Position numbers and translations under genes: made by a program | DNA from: CAWDZK01 sp963807005 | GTDB lineage: Bacteria; Actinomycetota; Actinomycetes; JACCUZ01 | Length of the DNA stretch: 64,000 nucleotides | Reading direction: 5' to 3' | NCBI GenBank assembly: GCA_963807005.1 | Contig: CAWDZK010000005.1 | Span: 372,001-436,000, forward strand | In this document: one piece after another, positions 33,963-44,857 of the stretch | Position numbering within the stretch: position 1 is the stretch's first letter | Layout of the letters: each line of letters begins with the position of its first letter | Notes under the pieces: generated by a model | Told to the model about the DNA's origin: nothing | The model's input: the letters and a program-made list of their open reading frames with translations, nothing else | The model's database searches: none

Positions 33963-34925
33963 ATGACGTGGATGCTCACCGGCGGGGCCGGCTACATCGG
34001 TGCGCACATCGTGCGCGCCTTCCAGGCGATCGACCTCCCGGTGGTGGTCCTGGACGACCTGTCCGCCGGCGTCAAGGAGAACGTCCCGGCCGACGTGCCG
34101 TTCGTCCAGGCGTCGGTGGCCGACCCGGACGCGGTCCGCGGGGCGATCCGGGAGCACGAGGTGACCGGCGTGCTGCACCTCGCCGCCAAGAAGTCGGTGG
34201 AGGAGTCGGTCGCGAAGCCGCTGCTCTACTGGGACGAGAACGTCGGCGGGATGCGCTCGCTGCTGCAGTCCTGTGTCGACGAGGGCGTCGACCGGGTGCT
34301 GTTCTCCTCCAGCGCAGCGGTGTTCGGGGACCCGCCGGTGGAGCTGGTCGACGAGCAGACCCTGGCGGTCCCGATCAGCCCGTACGGCGAGAGCAAGCTG
34401 GTCGGCGAGTGGATGCTGCGGGACCTGGCAGCCGCCCAGCCGCTGCGGTGGGCGGCGCTGCGCTACTTCAACGTCGCGGGCACCGGTGCGCCGGAGCTGG
34501 CCGACCGCAGCGCCACCAACCTGGTCCCGTTGGCGTTGCGCGCGGTGGCGGCGGGCAAGAACCCGAAGCTGTTCGGCGACGACTACGCCACCCGCGACGG
34601 CTCCTGCATCCGCGACTACATCCACGTGGTCGACCTGGCCGAGGCGCACGCCGCGGCCGCCCGCCACCTGGACGAGAGCGACCTCGGCGAGGTCTACAAC
34701 GTCGGCCGTGGCGAGGGGGTCACCGTCAAGGAGGTGCTCGAGACCGTCCGCGAGGTGACCGGCTCGGACTTCACGGTGGACGTCGTCGGCCGCCGGCCGG
34801 GGGACGCGCCGTCGTACTTCGCCGACTCGTCGAAGATCCGCGACCAGCTCGGCTGGCAGGCGCGCCTCGACCTCACCGACATGGTCCGCAGCTCCTGGGA
34901 GGCCATGCAGGCCGGGCAGCACTGA
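33963..34925 (+). CDS. galE: UDP-glucose 4-epimerase
   Basis: Interconverts UDP-glucose and UDP-galactose, supplying galactose for envelope glycans. 320 residues, extended SDR: NAD-binding GGAGYIG (residues 7-13), catalytic Ser117 region FSSSA, Tyr141 and Lys145 in SPYGESK, RYFNVAGTG, and IRDYIHVVDLAEAH. The chain is slightly shorter than E. coli GalE (338). Other NDP-sugar epimerases share these motifs, but DYIHVVDLAEAH with RYFNVAG favours GalE. The three-palindrome array follows the stop. Confidence 0.92.
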   Translation: MTWMLTGGAGYIGAHIVRAFQAIDLPVVVLDDLSAGVKENVPADVPFVQASVADPDAVRGAIREHEVTGVLHLAAKKSVEESVAKPLLYWDENVGGMRSLLQSCVDEGVDRVLFSSSAAVFGDPPVELVDEQTLAVPISPYGESKLVGEWMLRDLAAAQPLRWAALRYFNVAGTGAPELADRSATNLVPLALRAVAAGKNPKLFGDDYATRDGSCIRDYIHVVDLAEAHAAAARHLDESDLGEVYNVGRGEGVTVKEVLETVREVTGSDFTVDVVGRRPGDAPSYFADSSKIRDQLGWQARLDLTDMVRSSWEAMQAGQH

Positions 34926-34989
34926 CCGCCGCAGCCGCCGCTGCCCTGCAGCCTCCCAGCTGCCCTGACCCCCAGCTGCCCTGACCGCC

Positions 34990-35019
34990 CGAGTTGATCA
35001 CGTTAACGTGATCAACTCG
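34990..35019. repeat. Perfect 30-bp palindrome P1 (TGATCACGTTAACGTGATCA core)
   Basis: CGAGTTGATCACGTT followed by its exact complement. The AT content is far above the surroundings. Its core TGATCACGTTAACGTGATCA is identical to that of P3 at 35052-35081. It lies between convergent galE and the LuxR-type regulator. Confidence 0.9.
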
Positions 35020-35025
35020 CACTGA

Positions 35026-35045
35026 CTGTGGCCTGCAGGCCACAG
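35026..35045. repeat. Perfect 20-bp palindrome P2
   Basis: CTGTGGCCTG followed by its complement. It sits exactly midway between P1 and P3: 6 nt from each, with centres 31 bp apart. Confidence 0.85.
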
Positions 35046-35051
35046 GAAGTC

Positions 35052-35081
35052 CCAGATGATCACGTTAACGTGATCATCTGG
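35052..35081. repeat. Perfect 30-bp palindrome P3 (TGATCACGTTAACGTGATCA core)
   Basis: CCAGATGATCACGTT followed by its exact complement. It shares the 20-bp core with P1, with different flanks. It ends 27 nt from the stop codon of the regulator gene. Confidence 0.9.
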
Positions 35082-35108
35082 AGTCGTCGGCGGCACGTAC
35101 GGACGACG

Positions 35109-38100
35109 TCAGTCGGGCAGGAAGCCGCGGCGGCGGGCCACGGCGGCGGCCTCGGTGCGGCCGGACACACCGAGCTTGGCCAGGATGTTCGACACGTGCA
35201 CGCTGACGGTCTTCGCGCTGATGAACAGCTGCCCGGCGACCTCCCGGTTGCTGCGTCCCTGGGCCACCAGGGCGAGCACCTCCAGCTCACGCGCGGTCAG
35301 CGCCTCGTCCCGACGGCTGGCATCGGCGGCGGGCCGCCCGTTGCCCGTACCGCCGACGGCGCGCAGCTCGCGCAGCAGCGGCTCGGCGCCGAGCCGGCGA
35401 GCCTCGGTCGTGGCGGCACTCACGGCGGCGTCGGCGTCGGCGGTGCGCCCGGCGGCCCGCAGCACCGCGGCCAGCCGGGCCTGCGACCGGGCGGTCTCGT
35501 AGGGGTGCCCCAGGACGCGGAACGCCTCGACGGTCGACTCCCACCCCGCGACCAGGTCCTCGAGCGGGGGCGGGTCGTCGCCGACGAGCCAACGCAGCCG
35601 GGCGTGCTCGGCATCGGTCCGGGCCAGCCAGGCCCGGCCTTCCGGACCCTCGTCCCAGACCGACTCGGTCCGCAGCCGGACGGCGCGGTGGGCCGCCTCG
35701 TGGAGCTCGTCGGCCAGCCGAACGAGGTCCTGGCGGTCCTGGCTCCCGGTGTGTGGCACCGCGCCCGCCAGCTGTCCCAGCAGCAGCGCGGACAACCGGA
35801 TGCGGCCCTGGAAGTCGGGGTTCGCCCAGAGCGTGGTGACGGTGCGCACCAGCTCGTCGTGCGCCGCGATGGCCGCCGCCAGGTCGCCGCGGTCGCCGTG
35901 CAGGTCGATCGCGGCGAAGCCGGCGAACATCGCGACCATGCCCTCGCGCTGGGCGGTCGTGGCGAGCACCGGCAGCAGGTCGAGCGCGGACTCGTCGCCG
36001 CGACCGGCCCGGACGAGCATCCCGCTCGCGGTGACCATCGCCTCGGCCAGCTCGGGCGGGGACTCCGCGCGCAGGTCGGCCATCTCGGCCGCGTCGTCCC
36101 AGTCGCCGAGCAGGTAGGCCGCCTGGATGCCGAGCACCCGCGACTCCAGGCCGTACGGCGCCCAGGGCCGCCACTCCTCGCGGGCCCGCCGCTCGGTGCG
36201 CGCGTAGCCCTCGCGCGCCTCGGCCACCTCGCCCGCGTCGTACTGCAGGGTCGCGAGGTTGAAGATGCTGCGCAGCTCGGCGGCCAGGTCGCCCGCCGCC
36301 CGGGCAGCCTCGATCGTGCCGGCGAGGATCGCCCGCGACTCCGCGGTCTCGCCGCTGCGCTCGCGCAGCCGGGCCAGGGTGGTGCGGGCGTCAGCGGCGA
36401 GACCGACCCGACCGAGCCGGTCGGCGAGGTCGATCGCCTCGGTGGCGAAGGTAGCCGCCTCCTCGTGGCGTCGCAGCTCGGCCAGGGCGCGGGCGTGCAT
36501 CGCCAGGATCTCGGCCCGGGCGTCGTCGTCCGGATGCTGCCCGACCAGCTCGAGGGCCTCGCTGGTGACGTCGAACGCGTCGGTGGCCGAGTCGCCGACG
36601 ATGGCGATGCTCGCCTGCACCCGCAGCAGTCGCAGCCTCGCCTGCGGGGAGGTGGCGGGCTCGACGGCCCGCAGCTGGTCGCGGGCCAGTGCCAGGGCCC
36701 GGTACGTCTGCCCTGCCGCCAGGGCCGCTTCGCACGCCTTGACGGTGAGCTCGACGACGTCGAGGTCGTCGATGCCGGCGTGGGTCGCCAGCTCGAGCGC
36801 GAGCTCGTAGTGCCGGGCCGCCTCGTCCGGACCGGCGACGGTCATCGCCTCGTCACCGGCGGCCACGCTGGCCCGGGTGGCGGTCGCCAGGTCGTTGGCG
36901 GCCCGCGCGTGCTTGGCCAGCTCGGCCGCGGTTCCACCGACGCCGCCCTGCTGCAGCGCCCGGGCGTACGCCGCGTGCAGCCGCACCCGCTCACCGGGGA
37001 GCAGGTCGTCGTAGACGGCCTCGGCGAGCAGCGCGTGCCGGAACGCGTAGCCGTCGCCGCCGGTCGGCACCAGGACGTTGCGCTCGACCGCCGTGCGCAG
37101 CGCCGTGTCGAGGGAGACCACCTGGGTGTCGACGACGCGCTCGAGCAGCAGGTGCGGCACCCGCCGCCCGGACACCGCGGCGGCGCGCACCACCAGGCGC
37201 GAGTCCTCGTCGAGGCGGTCCAGGCGCACGAGCAGCAGGTCGGCCAGCGCCTCCGGGATCGAGTCGGCTCCCATCTCGGCGGCCTGGACGAGCTCCTCGG
37301 TGAAGAACGCGTTGCCCTCGGCGCGGCTCACGATGCGGCGGACTGCGCGGTCCGGCAGCGGTGCCGGGTGCAGCAGCTGCACCAGGTCGCGGACGTCGGA
37401 GTCGGGCAGCCGCTCGAGGTCGAGGCGCGTCACCCCCGGCAGCCGGGACCACTCCGCCGCGGTGGTGCGCAGCGGGTGCCGGCGGTGCAGGTCGTCGCTG
37501 CGGTACGACGCGACCAGCGCGACCGGCGCGTCGAACCGGCGGGAGAACAGGTAGCTGAGCAGCTCGCGGCTGGACTGGTCGGCCCAGTGCACGTCCTCGA
37601 GCACCAGCAGGAGCGGGGCGCCGCGGCCGAGCAGCTCCAGGGCTGCGTGGACGGCGGCGAACAGGCCGGGTCGGTCGATCCGGCCGTCGTCCGGGGCGAC
37701 CGACGCGGCTGCGGCGTCGGACCCCGGCTGCTCGGGCAGCAGTCGCCGGGCGGGCATCAGCCGGGCGATGGGGGGAGTGGCCTCGACCAGCGAGCGGGCG
37801 AGGGTGGGTGACTCGGCGGCCAGACGGCCGAAGGCCTCGCTGAACGGGAGGTAGGGCAGGGCGCCGTCGCCGAAGTCGAGGCAGTGCCCGACCAGCACCC
37901 GGTGGCCGGCGTCCTCGGCATTGCTGCGCAGCTCGGCGAGCAGTCGGGTCTTGCCCACCCCGGCGTCGCCGGCGATGAGGACGGCGTTCTCGGGGCCGGG
38001 GCCCGGGCCGCGGCTCGACCGGGGATTGGTCTCGCCCCGCGACAGCCCGACGAGGCCCGCCAGCCGGGCGAGCTCAGCGGCTCGGCCGACCAGCGGGCCT

Positions 38101-38216
38101 CGGACTTCGGCGGCCGCCGGCATGGCGACCATCATCGTGGGCCGGACCGACAAGGGGCCAGCGACGGGATCCGCGCCCGGGGCCGTGCTCGGCTCCACGG
38201 GACTGACCGAGCTCAC
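35109..38216 (-). CDS. LuxR family transcriptional regulator with AAA ATPase (LAL-type)
   Basis: 1035 residues, the large ATP-binding LuxR (LAL/MalT-like) layout. Walker A GDAGVGKT is at 83-90; Walker B LLLVLEDVHWADQS is near 205; an ATPase lid and helical region follow; then long TPR-like helical repeats (~430-950); and a C-terminal LuxR HTH (LTARELEVLALVAQGRSNREVAGQLFISAKTVSVHVSNILAKLGV). It acts as a signal- and ATP-gated activator, target unknown. The GTG at 38216 is tentative: ATGs at 38135, 38132 or 38123 also lie before the conserved VRGPLVGRAAELARL. It is followed by the convergent galE across the palindrome array. Confidence 0.9.
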   Translation of the reverse strand: MSSVSPVEPSTAPGADPVAGPLSVRPTMMVAMPAAAEVRGPLVGRAAELARLAGLVGLSRGETNPRSSRGPGPGPENAVLIAGDAGVGKTRLLAELRSNAEDAGHRVLVGHCLDFGDGALPYLPFSEAFGRLAAESPTLARSLVEATPPIARLMPARRLLPEQPGSDAAAASVAPDDGRIDRPGLFAAVHAALELLGRGAPLLLVLEDVHWADQSSRELLSYLFSRRFDAPVALVASYRSDDLHRRHPLRTTAAEWSRLPGVTRLDLERLPDSDVRDLVQLLHPAPLPDRAVRRIVSRAEGNAFFTEELVQAAEMGADSIPEALADLLLVRLDRLDEDSRLVVRAAAVSGRRVPHLLLERVVDTQVVSLDTALRTAVERNVLVPTGGDGYAFRHALLAEAVYDDLLPGERVRLHAAYARALQQGGVGGTAAELAKHARAANDLATATRASVAAGDEAMTVAGPDEAARHYELALELATHAGIDDLDVVELTVKACEAALAAGQTYRALALARDQLRAVEPATSPQARLRLLRVQASIAIVGDSATDAFDVTSEALELVGQHPDDDARAEILAMHARALAELRRHEEAATFATEAIDLADRLGRVGLAADARTTLARLRERSGETAESRAILAGTIEAARAAGDLAAELRSIFNLATLQYDAGEVAEAREGYARTERRAREEWRPWAPYGLESRVLGIQAAYLLGDWDDAAEMADLRAESPPELAEAMVTASGMLVRAGRGDESALDLLPVLATTAQREGMVAMFAGFAAIDLHGDRGDLAAAIAAHDELVRTVTTLWANPDFQGRIRLSALLLGQLAGAVPHTGSQDRQDLVRLADELHEAAHRAVRLRTESVWDEGPEGRAWLARTDAEHARLRWLVGDDPPPLEDLVAGWESTVEAFRVLGHPYETARSQARLAAVLRAAGRTADADAAVSAATTEARRLGAEPLLRELRAVGGTGNGRPAADASRRDEALTARELEVLALVAQGRSNREVAGQLFISAKTVSVHVSNILAKLGVSGRTEAAAVARRRGFLPD

Positions 38217-38246
38217 GAAGCACCCACGCGGCCAGGACGTGCGATC

Positions 38247-38405
38247 TCACTCGCCGTACCAGTCGATGGCCGGCGCCGCACCCTTCGGTGCCCGCCGGTG
38301 GAACAGCTTGCGGCCGGTCTTGCGGTGGTCCTTGAACGAGCCGGTGATGCGCTCGCGGCGGTAGTCGTCCTCGACTCCGGCGAAGGGACCGACGATCGAG
38401 CTCAT
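38247..38405 (-). CDS. Small basic hypothetical protein, 52 residues
   Basis: Starts MSSIVGPFAGVEDDYRRERI and ends APAIDWYGE; the central part TGSFKDHRKTGRKLFHRRAPKG is strongly basic. The ATG has a strong GAGGAG 5 nt upstream, a real coding signal that is too well placed to ignore. It lies 30 nt upstream of the large LuxR-type gene on the same strand, so the two may be co-transcribed. A nucleic-acid-binding role would fit the charge but is only inference. I recognise no family. Confidence 0.65.
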   Translation of the reverse strand: MSSIVGPFAGVEDDYRRERITGSFKDHRKTGRKLFHRRAPKGAAPAIDWYGE

Positions 38406-38494
38406 GGCAACTCCTCTGGTGGAACGGTTCTGCTGACACAGAGGAATCTCGCCTGCTGAGGAGGGGGCCCACATCCGGACGATGTCCTATTCGT

Positions 38495-38544
38495 GGCGCC
38501 CGGTCGCCGGGCGCCCGCCTTAGGCCGGACCGAGCCGCCTAAGG
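38495..38544. terminator. Two adjacent hairpins between the ABC operon and the small basic gene
   Basis: GGCGCCCGG/TCG/CCGGGCGCC (38495-38515) is a perfect 9-bp stem with a 3-nt loop. It is followed by CCTTAGGC (38518-38525) paired with GCCTAAGG (38537-38544). They lie downstream of the ABC operon on the minus strand, consistent with termination, and upstream of the 52-residue gene. Confidence 0.5.
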
Positions 38545-38610
38545 AGCCTCTGACCTGCGGAAACGCGGTCGCCCGTCCCATCCGATCCGGCGCTGCAAGG
38601 CCGCCGGGAC

Positions 38611-38652
38611 CCGGATCGGCCCCCCGATCGGACCCCGGATCGGGCCCCGGGG
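38611..38652. repeat. Tandem CCGGATCGG-type repeats at the end of the ABC operon
   Basis: Three spaced, partly palindromic CCGGATCGG/CCGATCGG units separated by C-runs, directly after the stop of the ABC ATPase gene. They can form several alternative stems and probably belong to the operon terminator. Confidence 0.5.
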
Positions 38653-38654
38653 CG

Positions 38655-39419
38655 TCAGTGCCGGCCGGAGTCGAGGATGCGGGCGAGGAACTGGCGGGTG
38701 CGCGGCTCGACGGGGTCGACCAGCACCTGCTCCGGCGGGCCCTCCTCGCAGACCACGCCGGCGTCGAGGAACACCACCCGGTCGGCCGCCTGCCGGGCGA
38801 AGCTCATCTCATGGGTGGCCATGACGATGGTCATCCCCTGCTCCTTGAGCTCCCGGACCAGCCCGAGCACCTCGCCGACCAGCTCGGGGTCCAGCGCCGA
38901 GGTGACCTCGTCCAGCAGCAGCAGCCGCGGCTCGTTCGCCAGCGCCCGCACGACCGCCACCCGCTGCTGCTGGCCGCCGGAGAGCCGGTCCGGGTACTCC
39001 CCGGCCTTCTCCGCCAGCCCGACCCGCTCCAGCAGGGCCCTGGCCCTGTCCTCGGCCACGGCCTTCTCGAGCTTGCCGACCAGCCGCGGGGCGAGGGTCA
39101 CGTTGTCCAGCACGGTCATGTGCGGGAAGAGGTTGTAGGCCTGGAACACCACGCCGATCCGGCGGCGGACGTCGTCGGCGTCGACCCGGGGGTCGGTGAT
39201 GTCCTCGCCGTCGAGCCGGATGACGCCGTCGTCGACGGTCTCGAGCAGGTTGATGCAGCGCAGCAGGCTGGACTTGCCCGACCCGGAGGCGCCGATCAGC
39301 GTCACGACCTCGTGCTCGCCGACCACCAGGTCGACCGACCGGAGCACGGTCTGGGCCCCGAAGCGCTTCACGACGGCCTCGCAGGACAGCACCGGTGCGG
39401 AGCCGGCTGCGGCGGTCAC
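38655..39419 (-). CDS. Polar amino acid ABC transporter, ATP-binding protein
   Basis: 254 residues. Walker A GASGSGKSS (~residues 43-51), Q-loop AYNLFPH, ABC signature LSGGQQQRVAVVRALA, Walker B RLLLLDEVTSALD, and the switch histidine in MATHEMSFARQ. The sequence after Walker A (LRCINLLETVDDG) and the THEM switch are typical of the GlnQ/HisP polar amino acid group. The GTG at 39419 overlaps the permease stop by four bases (GTGA). Last gene of the operon 41240-38655. Confidence 0.93.
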   Translation of the reverse strand: MTAAAGSAPVLSCEAVVKRFGAQTVLRSVDLVVGEHEVVTLIGASGSGKSSLLRCINLLETVDDGVIRLDGEDITDPRVDADDVRRRIGVVFQAYNLFPHMTVLDNVTLAPRLVGKLEKAVAEDRARALLERVGLAEKAGEYPDRLSGGQQQRVAVVRALANEPRLLLLDEVTSALDPELVGEVLGLVRELKEQGMTIVMATHEMSFARQAADRVVFLDAGVVCEEGPPEQVLVDPVEPRTRQFLARILDSGRH

Positions 39420-40300
39420 AGCGCGCCGCTCGCCTGCTGCCGGCGTACGGCGCGCAGGGTCACCCAGTCGGCCAGCCGGATCGTGGGGATGGCCAGCAGC
39501 ACGAACAGCAGCCCGGCCACGAGGTAGGGCGTGAAGTTGAACGCCGCGTCGGCCGCGACCTGCGCCTCCCGCACGGCGTCGAACGCACCGAGCACCGAGA
39601 TCAGGCCGACGTCCTTCTGCAGCGCCACGAAGTCGTTGAGCAGCGGCGGCGTCACCCGGCGGACCGCCTGCGGCAGCACCACCCGGCGCATGGTCTGCCC
39701 GTAGGACAGGCCCAGCGAGCGCGCCGCCGCCCGCTGGCTCGGGTGCACCGACTCGATGCCGGCGCGGAACACCTCCGCGACGTACGCCGAGTAGGTGAGC
39801 ACCAGCGCGATGGTGCCGAGCACCACCGGGTTGTCCGGGATGCCCTGCAGCCGCAGGCCGGGCAGCCCGAACCCGACGAGGTACAGCAGGATGATCAGGG
39901 GCATCCCGCGGAAGAAGTCGGTGTAGGCCGCCGCGAGGGCCCGGACCGGGAACCAGACCGCCCCCCGCAGGGTGCGCAGGGTGGCGATGCCGAGGCCGAC
40001 CAGCACGATGAGCACCGCGCAGACGACGAGCACGCGGACGTTGAGCCACAGCCCGGACAGGATGCCCGGCAGCGAGTCGCGGGCCAGCTCGACGTCGAGG
40101 AACGTCGCCTTCACCCGCTGCCAGCCGGGCGACAGCACGATCGCGGTGCCGACAACCAGCAGGAACACGACGGTGCTTGCGGACGCGACGGCGGCGGACC
40201 GGCGGTTGCGCGCCCGGCGGTAGCCGGTCCGCCACTGCTGCAGCTCGCTCGGGCCGGCGTCGTCGGGCAGGAGCGGGAACGCCTCGGCCGGGACGGTCAT
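39416..40300 (-). CDS. Polar amino acid ABC transporter, permease
   Basis: 294 residues with a long cytoplasmic N-terminus (QWRTGYRRARNRRSA, ~1-36), then five to six membrane helices. The HisM/GlnP-type region includes YTDFFRGMPLIILLYLVGFGLPGL. The EAA loop EVFRAGIESVHPSQRAAARSLGLSYGQTMRRVVLPQA (~185-221) couples it to the ATPase. Two chains per transporter are expected, since only one permease is encoded. The gene is 22 nt after the substrate-binding gene and overlaps the ATPase gene. Confidence 0.92.
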   Translation of the reverse strand: MTVPAEAFPLLPDDAGPSELQQWRTGYRRARNRRSAAVASASTVVFLLVVGTAIVLSPGWQRVKATFLDVELARDSLPGILSGLWLNVRVLVVCAVLIVLVGLGIATLRTLRGAVWFPVRALAAAYTDFFRGMPLIILLYLVGFGLPGLRLQGIPDNPVVLGTIALVLTYSAYVAEVFRAGIESVHPSQRAAARSLGLSYGQTMRRVVLPQAVRRVTPPLLNDFVALQKDVGLISVLGAFDAVREAQVAADAAFNFTPYLVAGLLFVLLAIPTIRLADWVTLRAVRRQQASGAL

Positions 40301-40322
40301 GGCCGGGGCAGCGGACGGCCGG

Positions 40323-41240
40323 TCACGACAGGACCGGTGCCCCGCTCTGCGACAGCCACGTGTCGACGAGCTGCTGCAGGGTGCCGTCGGCGCGCAGCGC
40401 CTCGACCGCCTGGCTGACGCAGGTCGTGAGCGGGCTGCCCTTGTCCAGCACCAGGCCGAACTGCTCCGGCGTCCCTCCCGACGCCGGCAGCTGGCCGACG
40501 ATCTTGCCCTTGTTCAGCTGGGCGGCGGCCATGTAGAACGCGGTCGGCAGGTCGGTGACGAGTGCGTCGACCTGGCCGTTCTCCAGGGCCTTCACGACGT
40601 CGTTGTTCGAGTTGTAGACGCGCGGCTTCTTGCTCGGCGCGACGACGTCCTGGATCGCCTGCAGGCTGGTCGTGCCCACCTGGGCTCCGAGGGTCAGGTC
40701 CTTGAGCCCGGCCAGCGTCGTCACGCCGGCCGCCTTGGTGCCCTTGGTGGTGACGACCGCCTGGCTCACGTCGTAGTACGGCGCGGAGAAGTCGACGGCC
40801 TCCTTGCGCTTCTCGGTGATCGAGAACTCGTTGATGTCGAAGTCCCAGTTCTTCGCCGTCGGCTTGAAGACGCTGTTGAACGGCACCCGCACCCAGGTGA
40901 CCTCGGTGTCGCTGTACCCCATCTGGGTCGCGACCGCCTCGGCCACCGCGCCCTCGAAGCCCTCGCCGTTCTCGGGCTTGTCGTTGACGAACCACGGCTC
41001 GTAGACCGGCTTGTCGGTCGCGATCGTGAGCGTGCCGGCCGTGTGGGTCTGCAGGCTGTCCTTGGCACACGGGTCGGCCGACTCGCTCGACGAGGCGGAG
41101 GAGGTGGCGGACGGCGAGGTGGAGGTGCCCGCGGTGTCGGTCGAGTCGTCCGCGGGCGCGCACGCGGCGAGGGTCAGCACCCCCAGTGCGGTGAGCGCGG
41201 CGACGGCGGTACGGCGGGGGCGGAGACCCAGAAGCGTCAT
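40323..41240 (-). CDS. Polar amino acid ABC transporter, substrate-binding lipoprotein
   Basis: 305 residues. Lipobox LTLAAC with Cys27, a Ser/Thr-rich tether (~32-55), then an SBP family 3 domain: GTLTIATDKPVYEPWFVND, GFEGAVAEAVATQMG, NWDFDINEFSITEKRKEAVDFSAPYYDVSQAVV, TTLAGLKDLTLGAQVGTTS, and VDALVTDLPTAFYM. The ligand is probably an amino acid of unknown identity. The ATG at 41240 is chosen because a TACGAT box lies 7 nt before it; an ATG at 41258 would lie upstream of the box. Confidence 0.93.
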   Translation of the reverse strand: MTLLGLRPRRTAVAALTALGVLTLAACAPADDSTDTAGTSTSPSATSSASSSESADPCAKDSLQTHTAGTLTIATDKPVYEPWFVNDKPENGEGFEGAVAEAVATQMGYSDTEVTWVRVPFNSVFKPTAKNWDFDINEFSITEKRKEAVDFSAPYYDVSQAVVTTKGTKAAGVTTLAGLKDLTLGAQVGTTSLQAIQDVVAPSKKPRVYNSNNDVVKALENGQVDALVTDLPTAFYMAAAQLNKGKIVGQLPASGGTPEQFGLVLDKGSPLTTCVSQAVEALRADGTLQQLVDTWLSQSGAPVLS

Positions 41241-41247
41241 GCGCGTG

Positions 41248-41253
41248 ATCGTA
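41248..41253 (-). promoter_or_regulatory. -10 box (TACGAT) of the amino acid ABC operon, leaderless
   Basis: Minus-strand TANNNT hexamer 7 nt before ATG 41240. Confidence 0.55.
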
Positions 41254-41318
41254 GGCATCCGGTGCCCCCACCGCCGGGCTGTCTCGCACTTCACCTCGAG
41301 CCGAGCCGCCCCCAGGAG

Positions 41319-41394
41319 TGATCGTTTGCGACATTCCGCCCCGACCCGCCGCAGCAAGGTGCGGCGTGTCCGTGCCGCAGGTCGCAAACGATCA
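41319..41394. repeat. Nested inverted repeat, copy 2 of the GCTCGTTTGCGAC family
   Basis: Arms TGATCGTTTGCGAC (41319-41332) and complement (41381-41394) enclose an inner stem CGCCGCA/TGCGGCG. Unlike copies 1 and 3 it lies between divergent genes (ABC operon and purS), so terminator function is not obvious. The rest of the 311-nt gap holds GGCGACcc direct repeats near 41418-41460 and no gene. Confidence 0.8.
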
Positions 41395-41551
41395 TGACCG
41401 CGCACGCCGCGACGAACGTGGCGACCCGTGGCGACGGACGTGGCGACCCGGGCGACACGTGCCGACACGGTGGCGCGCGGCGGTGGGGCCGGCCGGCGTC
41501 GGTACCCTGAGGCGTACCGCCCCGCCAACGCCCACCGCCTGGAGCGCCCGG

Positions 41552-41800
41552 ATGGCCCGCGTCGTCGTCGACGTCATGCTCAAGCCCGAGATCCTCGACC
41601 CCCAGGGCAAGGCCGTGCACCAGGCCCTCCCGCGGCTCGGCTACGACGGCATCGCCGGCGTCCGGCAGGGCAAGCGCTTCGAGCTGGAGGTCGAGGGCGA
41701 GGTGACCGAGGAGCGGCTGGCGCAGATCCGCGGCGCCGCCGAGACGCTGCTCTCCAACCCGGTCATCGAGGACTTCACGGTCCGGGTCGAGCAGGCCTGA
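41552..41800 (+). CDS. purS: FGAM synthase subunit PurS
   Basis: 82 residues. Small dimeric subunit that bridges PurL and PurQ in the FGAM synthase complex and channels ammonia. It starts MARVVVDVMLKPEILDPQGKA and continues VRQGKRFELEVEG, the canonical PurS fold. GGAG is found 7 nt upstream of the ATG. The open frame extends far upstream through the inverted repeat, but homology starts only at 41552. It is the first gene of the purS-purQ-purL unit; the gap to purQ is 61 nt. Confidence 0.95.
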   Translation: MARVVVDVMLKPEILDPQGKAVHQALPRLGYDGIAGVRQGKRFELEVEGEVTEERLAQIRGAAETLLSNPVIEDFTVRVEQA

Positions 41801-41861
41801 TGCGGACCATCACACCGGGTCGCTGCTCGCCGGCGCTCGCCCGGACCGGGCGGGGGCCACG

Positions 41862-42529
41862 ATGAAGGTCGGGGTCGTCACCTTCCCCGGCTCCCTGGAC
41901 GACGGCGACGCCGGGCGGGCGGTCACGCTCGCGGGCGGCGAGCCGGTGCGGCTCTGGCACGCCGATGCCGACCTGCACGGCGTCGACGCGGTGGTGCTGC
42001 CCGGCGGGTTCTCCTACGGCGACTACCTGCGCTGCGGCGCGATCGCCCGGTTCGCGCCGGTCATGGGGCCGCTCGTCGAGGCCGCCCGCGGTGGTCTGCC
42101 GGTGCTCGGCATCTGCAACGGCTTCCAGGTGCTGTGCGAGTCGCACCTGTTGCCGGGTGCGCTGATCCGCAACGACCACCGCAAGTTCGTCTGCCGCGAC
42201 CAGCGGCTGCGGGTCGAGTCGACGGCCACCGCCTGGACGTCGCACTACGCCGCGGGGCAGGAGATCGTCGTACCGCTCAAGAACGGCGAGGGCGGCTACG
42301 TCGCCGACGAGGCCACCCTCGACGCGCTGGAGGATGAGGGCCGGGTGGTCGCGCGGTACGTCGGTGCCAACCCGAACGGCTCCTACCGCGGGATCGCCGG
42401 CATCGCCAACGACCGCGGCAACGTCGTCGGGCTGATGCCGCACCCCGAGCACGCGGTCGAGGAGCTGACCGGCCCGAGCACCGACGGGCTGGGCTTCTTC
42501 ACCTCGGCTCTCCACGCGGTGGTGGGCGC

Positions 42530-42533
<4 letters not shown>
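41862..42533 (+). CDS. purQ: FGAM synthase subunit PurQ (glutamine amidotransferase)
   Basis: 223 residues, class I glutamine amidotransferase. Glutamine hydrolysis uses Cys85 in GICNGFQ, with the His and Glu in LMPHPEH near the C-terminus. It supplies ammonia to PurL for the FGAR to FGAM step. VVLPGGFSYGDYLRCG is the standard oxyanion-side motif. The stop overlaps the purL start by ATGA (42530-42533), implying coupled translation. Confidence 0.97.
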
Positions 42534-44770
<2,237 letters not shown>

Positions 44771-44779
44771 CCCTGGGGC

Positions 44780-44853
44780 GCTCGTTTGCGACCTGGGCCC
44801 CCGACACGCCGGGCTGACGCCGGCGTGTCGCGGGGCGGATGTCGCAAACGAGC
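44780..44853. repeat. Nested inverted repeat, copy 3 of the GCTCGTTTGCGAC family
   Basis: Outer arms GCTCGTTTGCGAC (44780-44792) and complement (44841-44853). An inner perfect 11-bp stem CGACACGCCGG/CCGGCGTGTCG (44802-44812, 44820-44830) has a 7-nt loop. It starts 10 nt after purL stops and lies between the convergent purL and tRNA-Gly, so a shared terminator is plausible. Confidence 0.85.
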
Positions 44854-44857
44854 ATCC

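Noticed and set aside
41318..41551. Longer purS frame through the inverted repeat
   Set aside because: PurS homology begins at 41552 with GGAG upstream; the earlier part has no family similarity.
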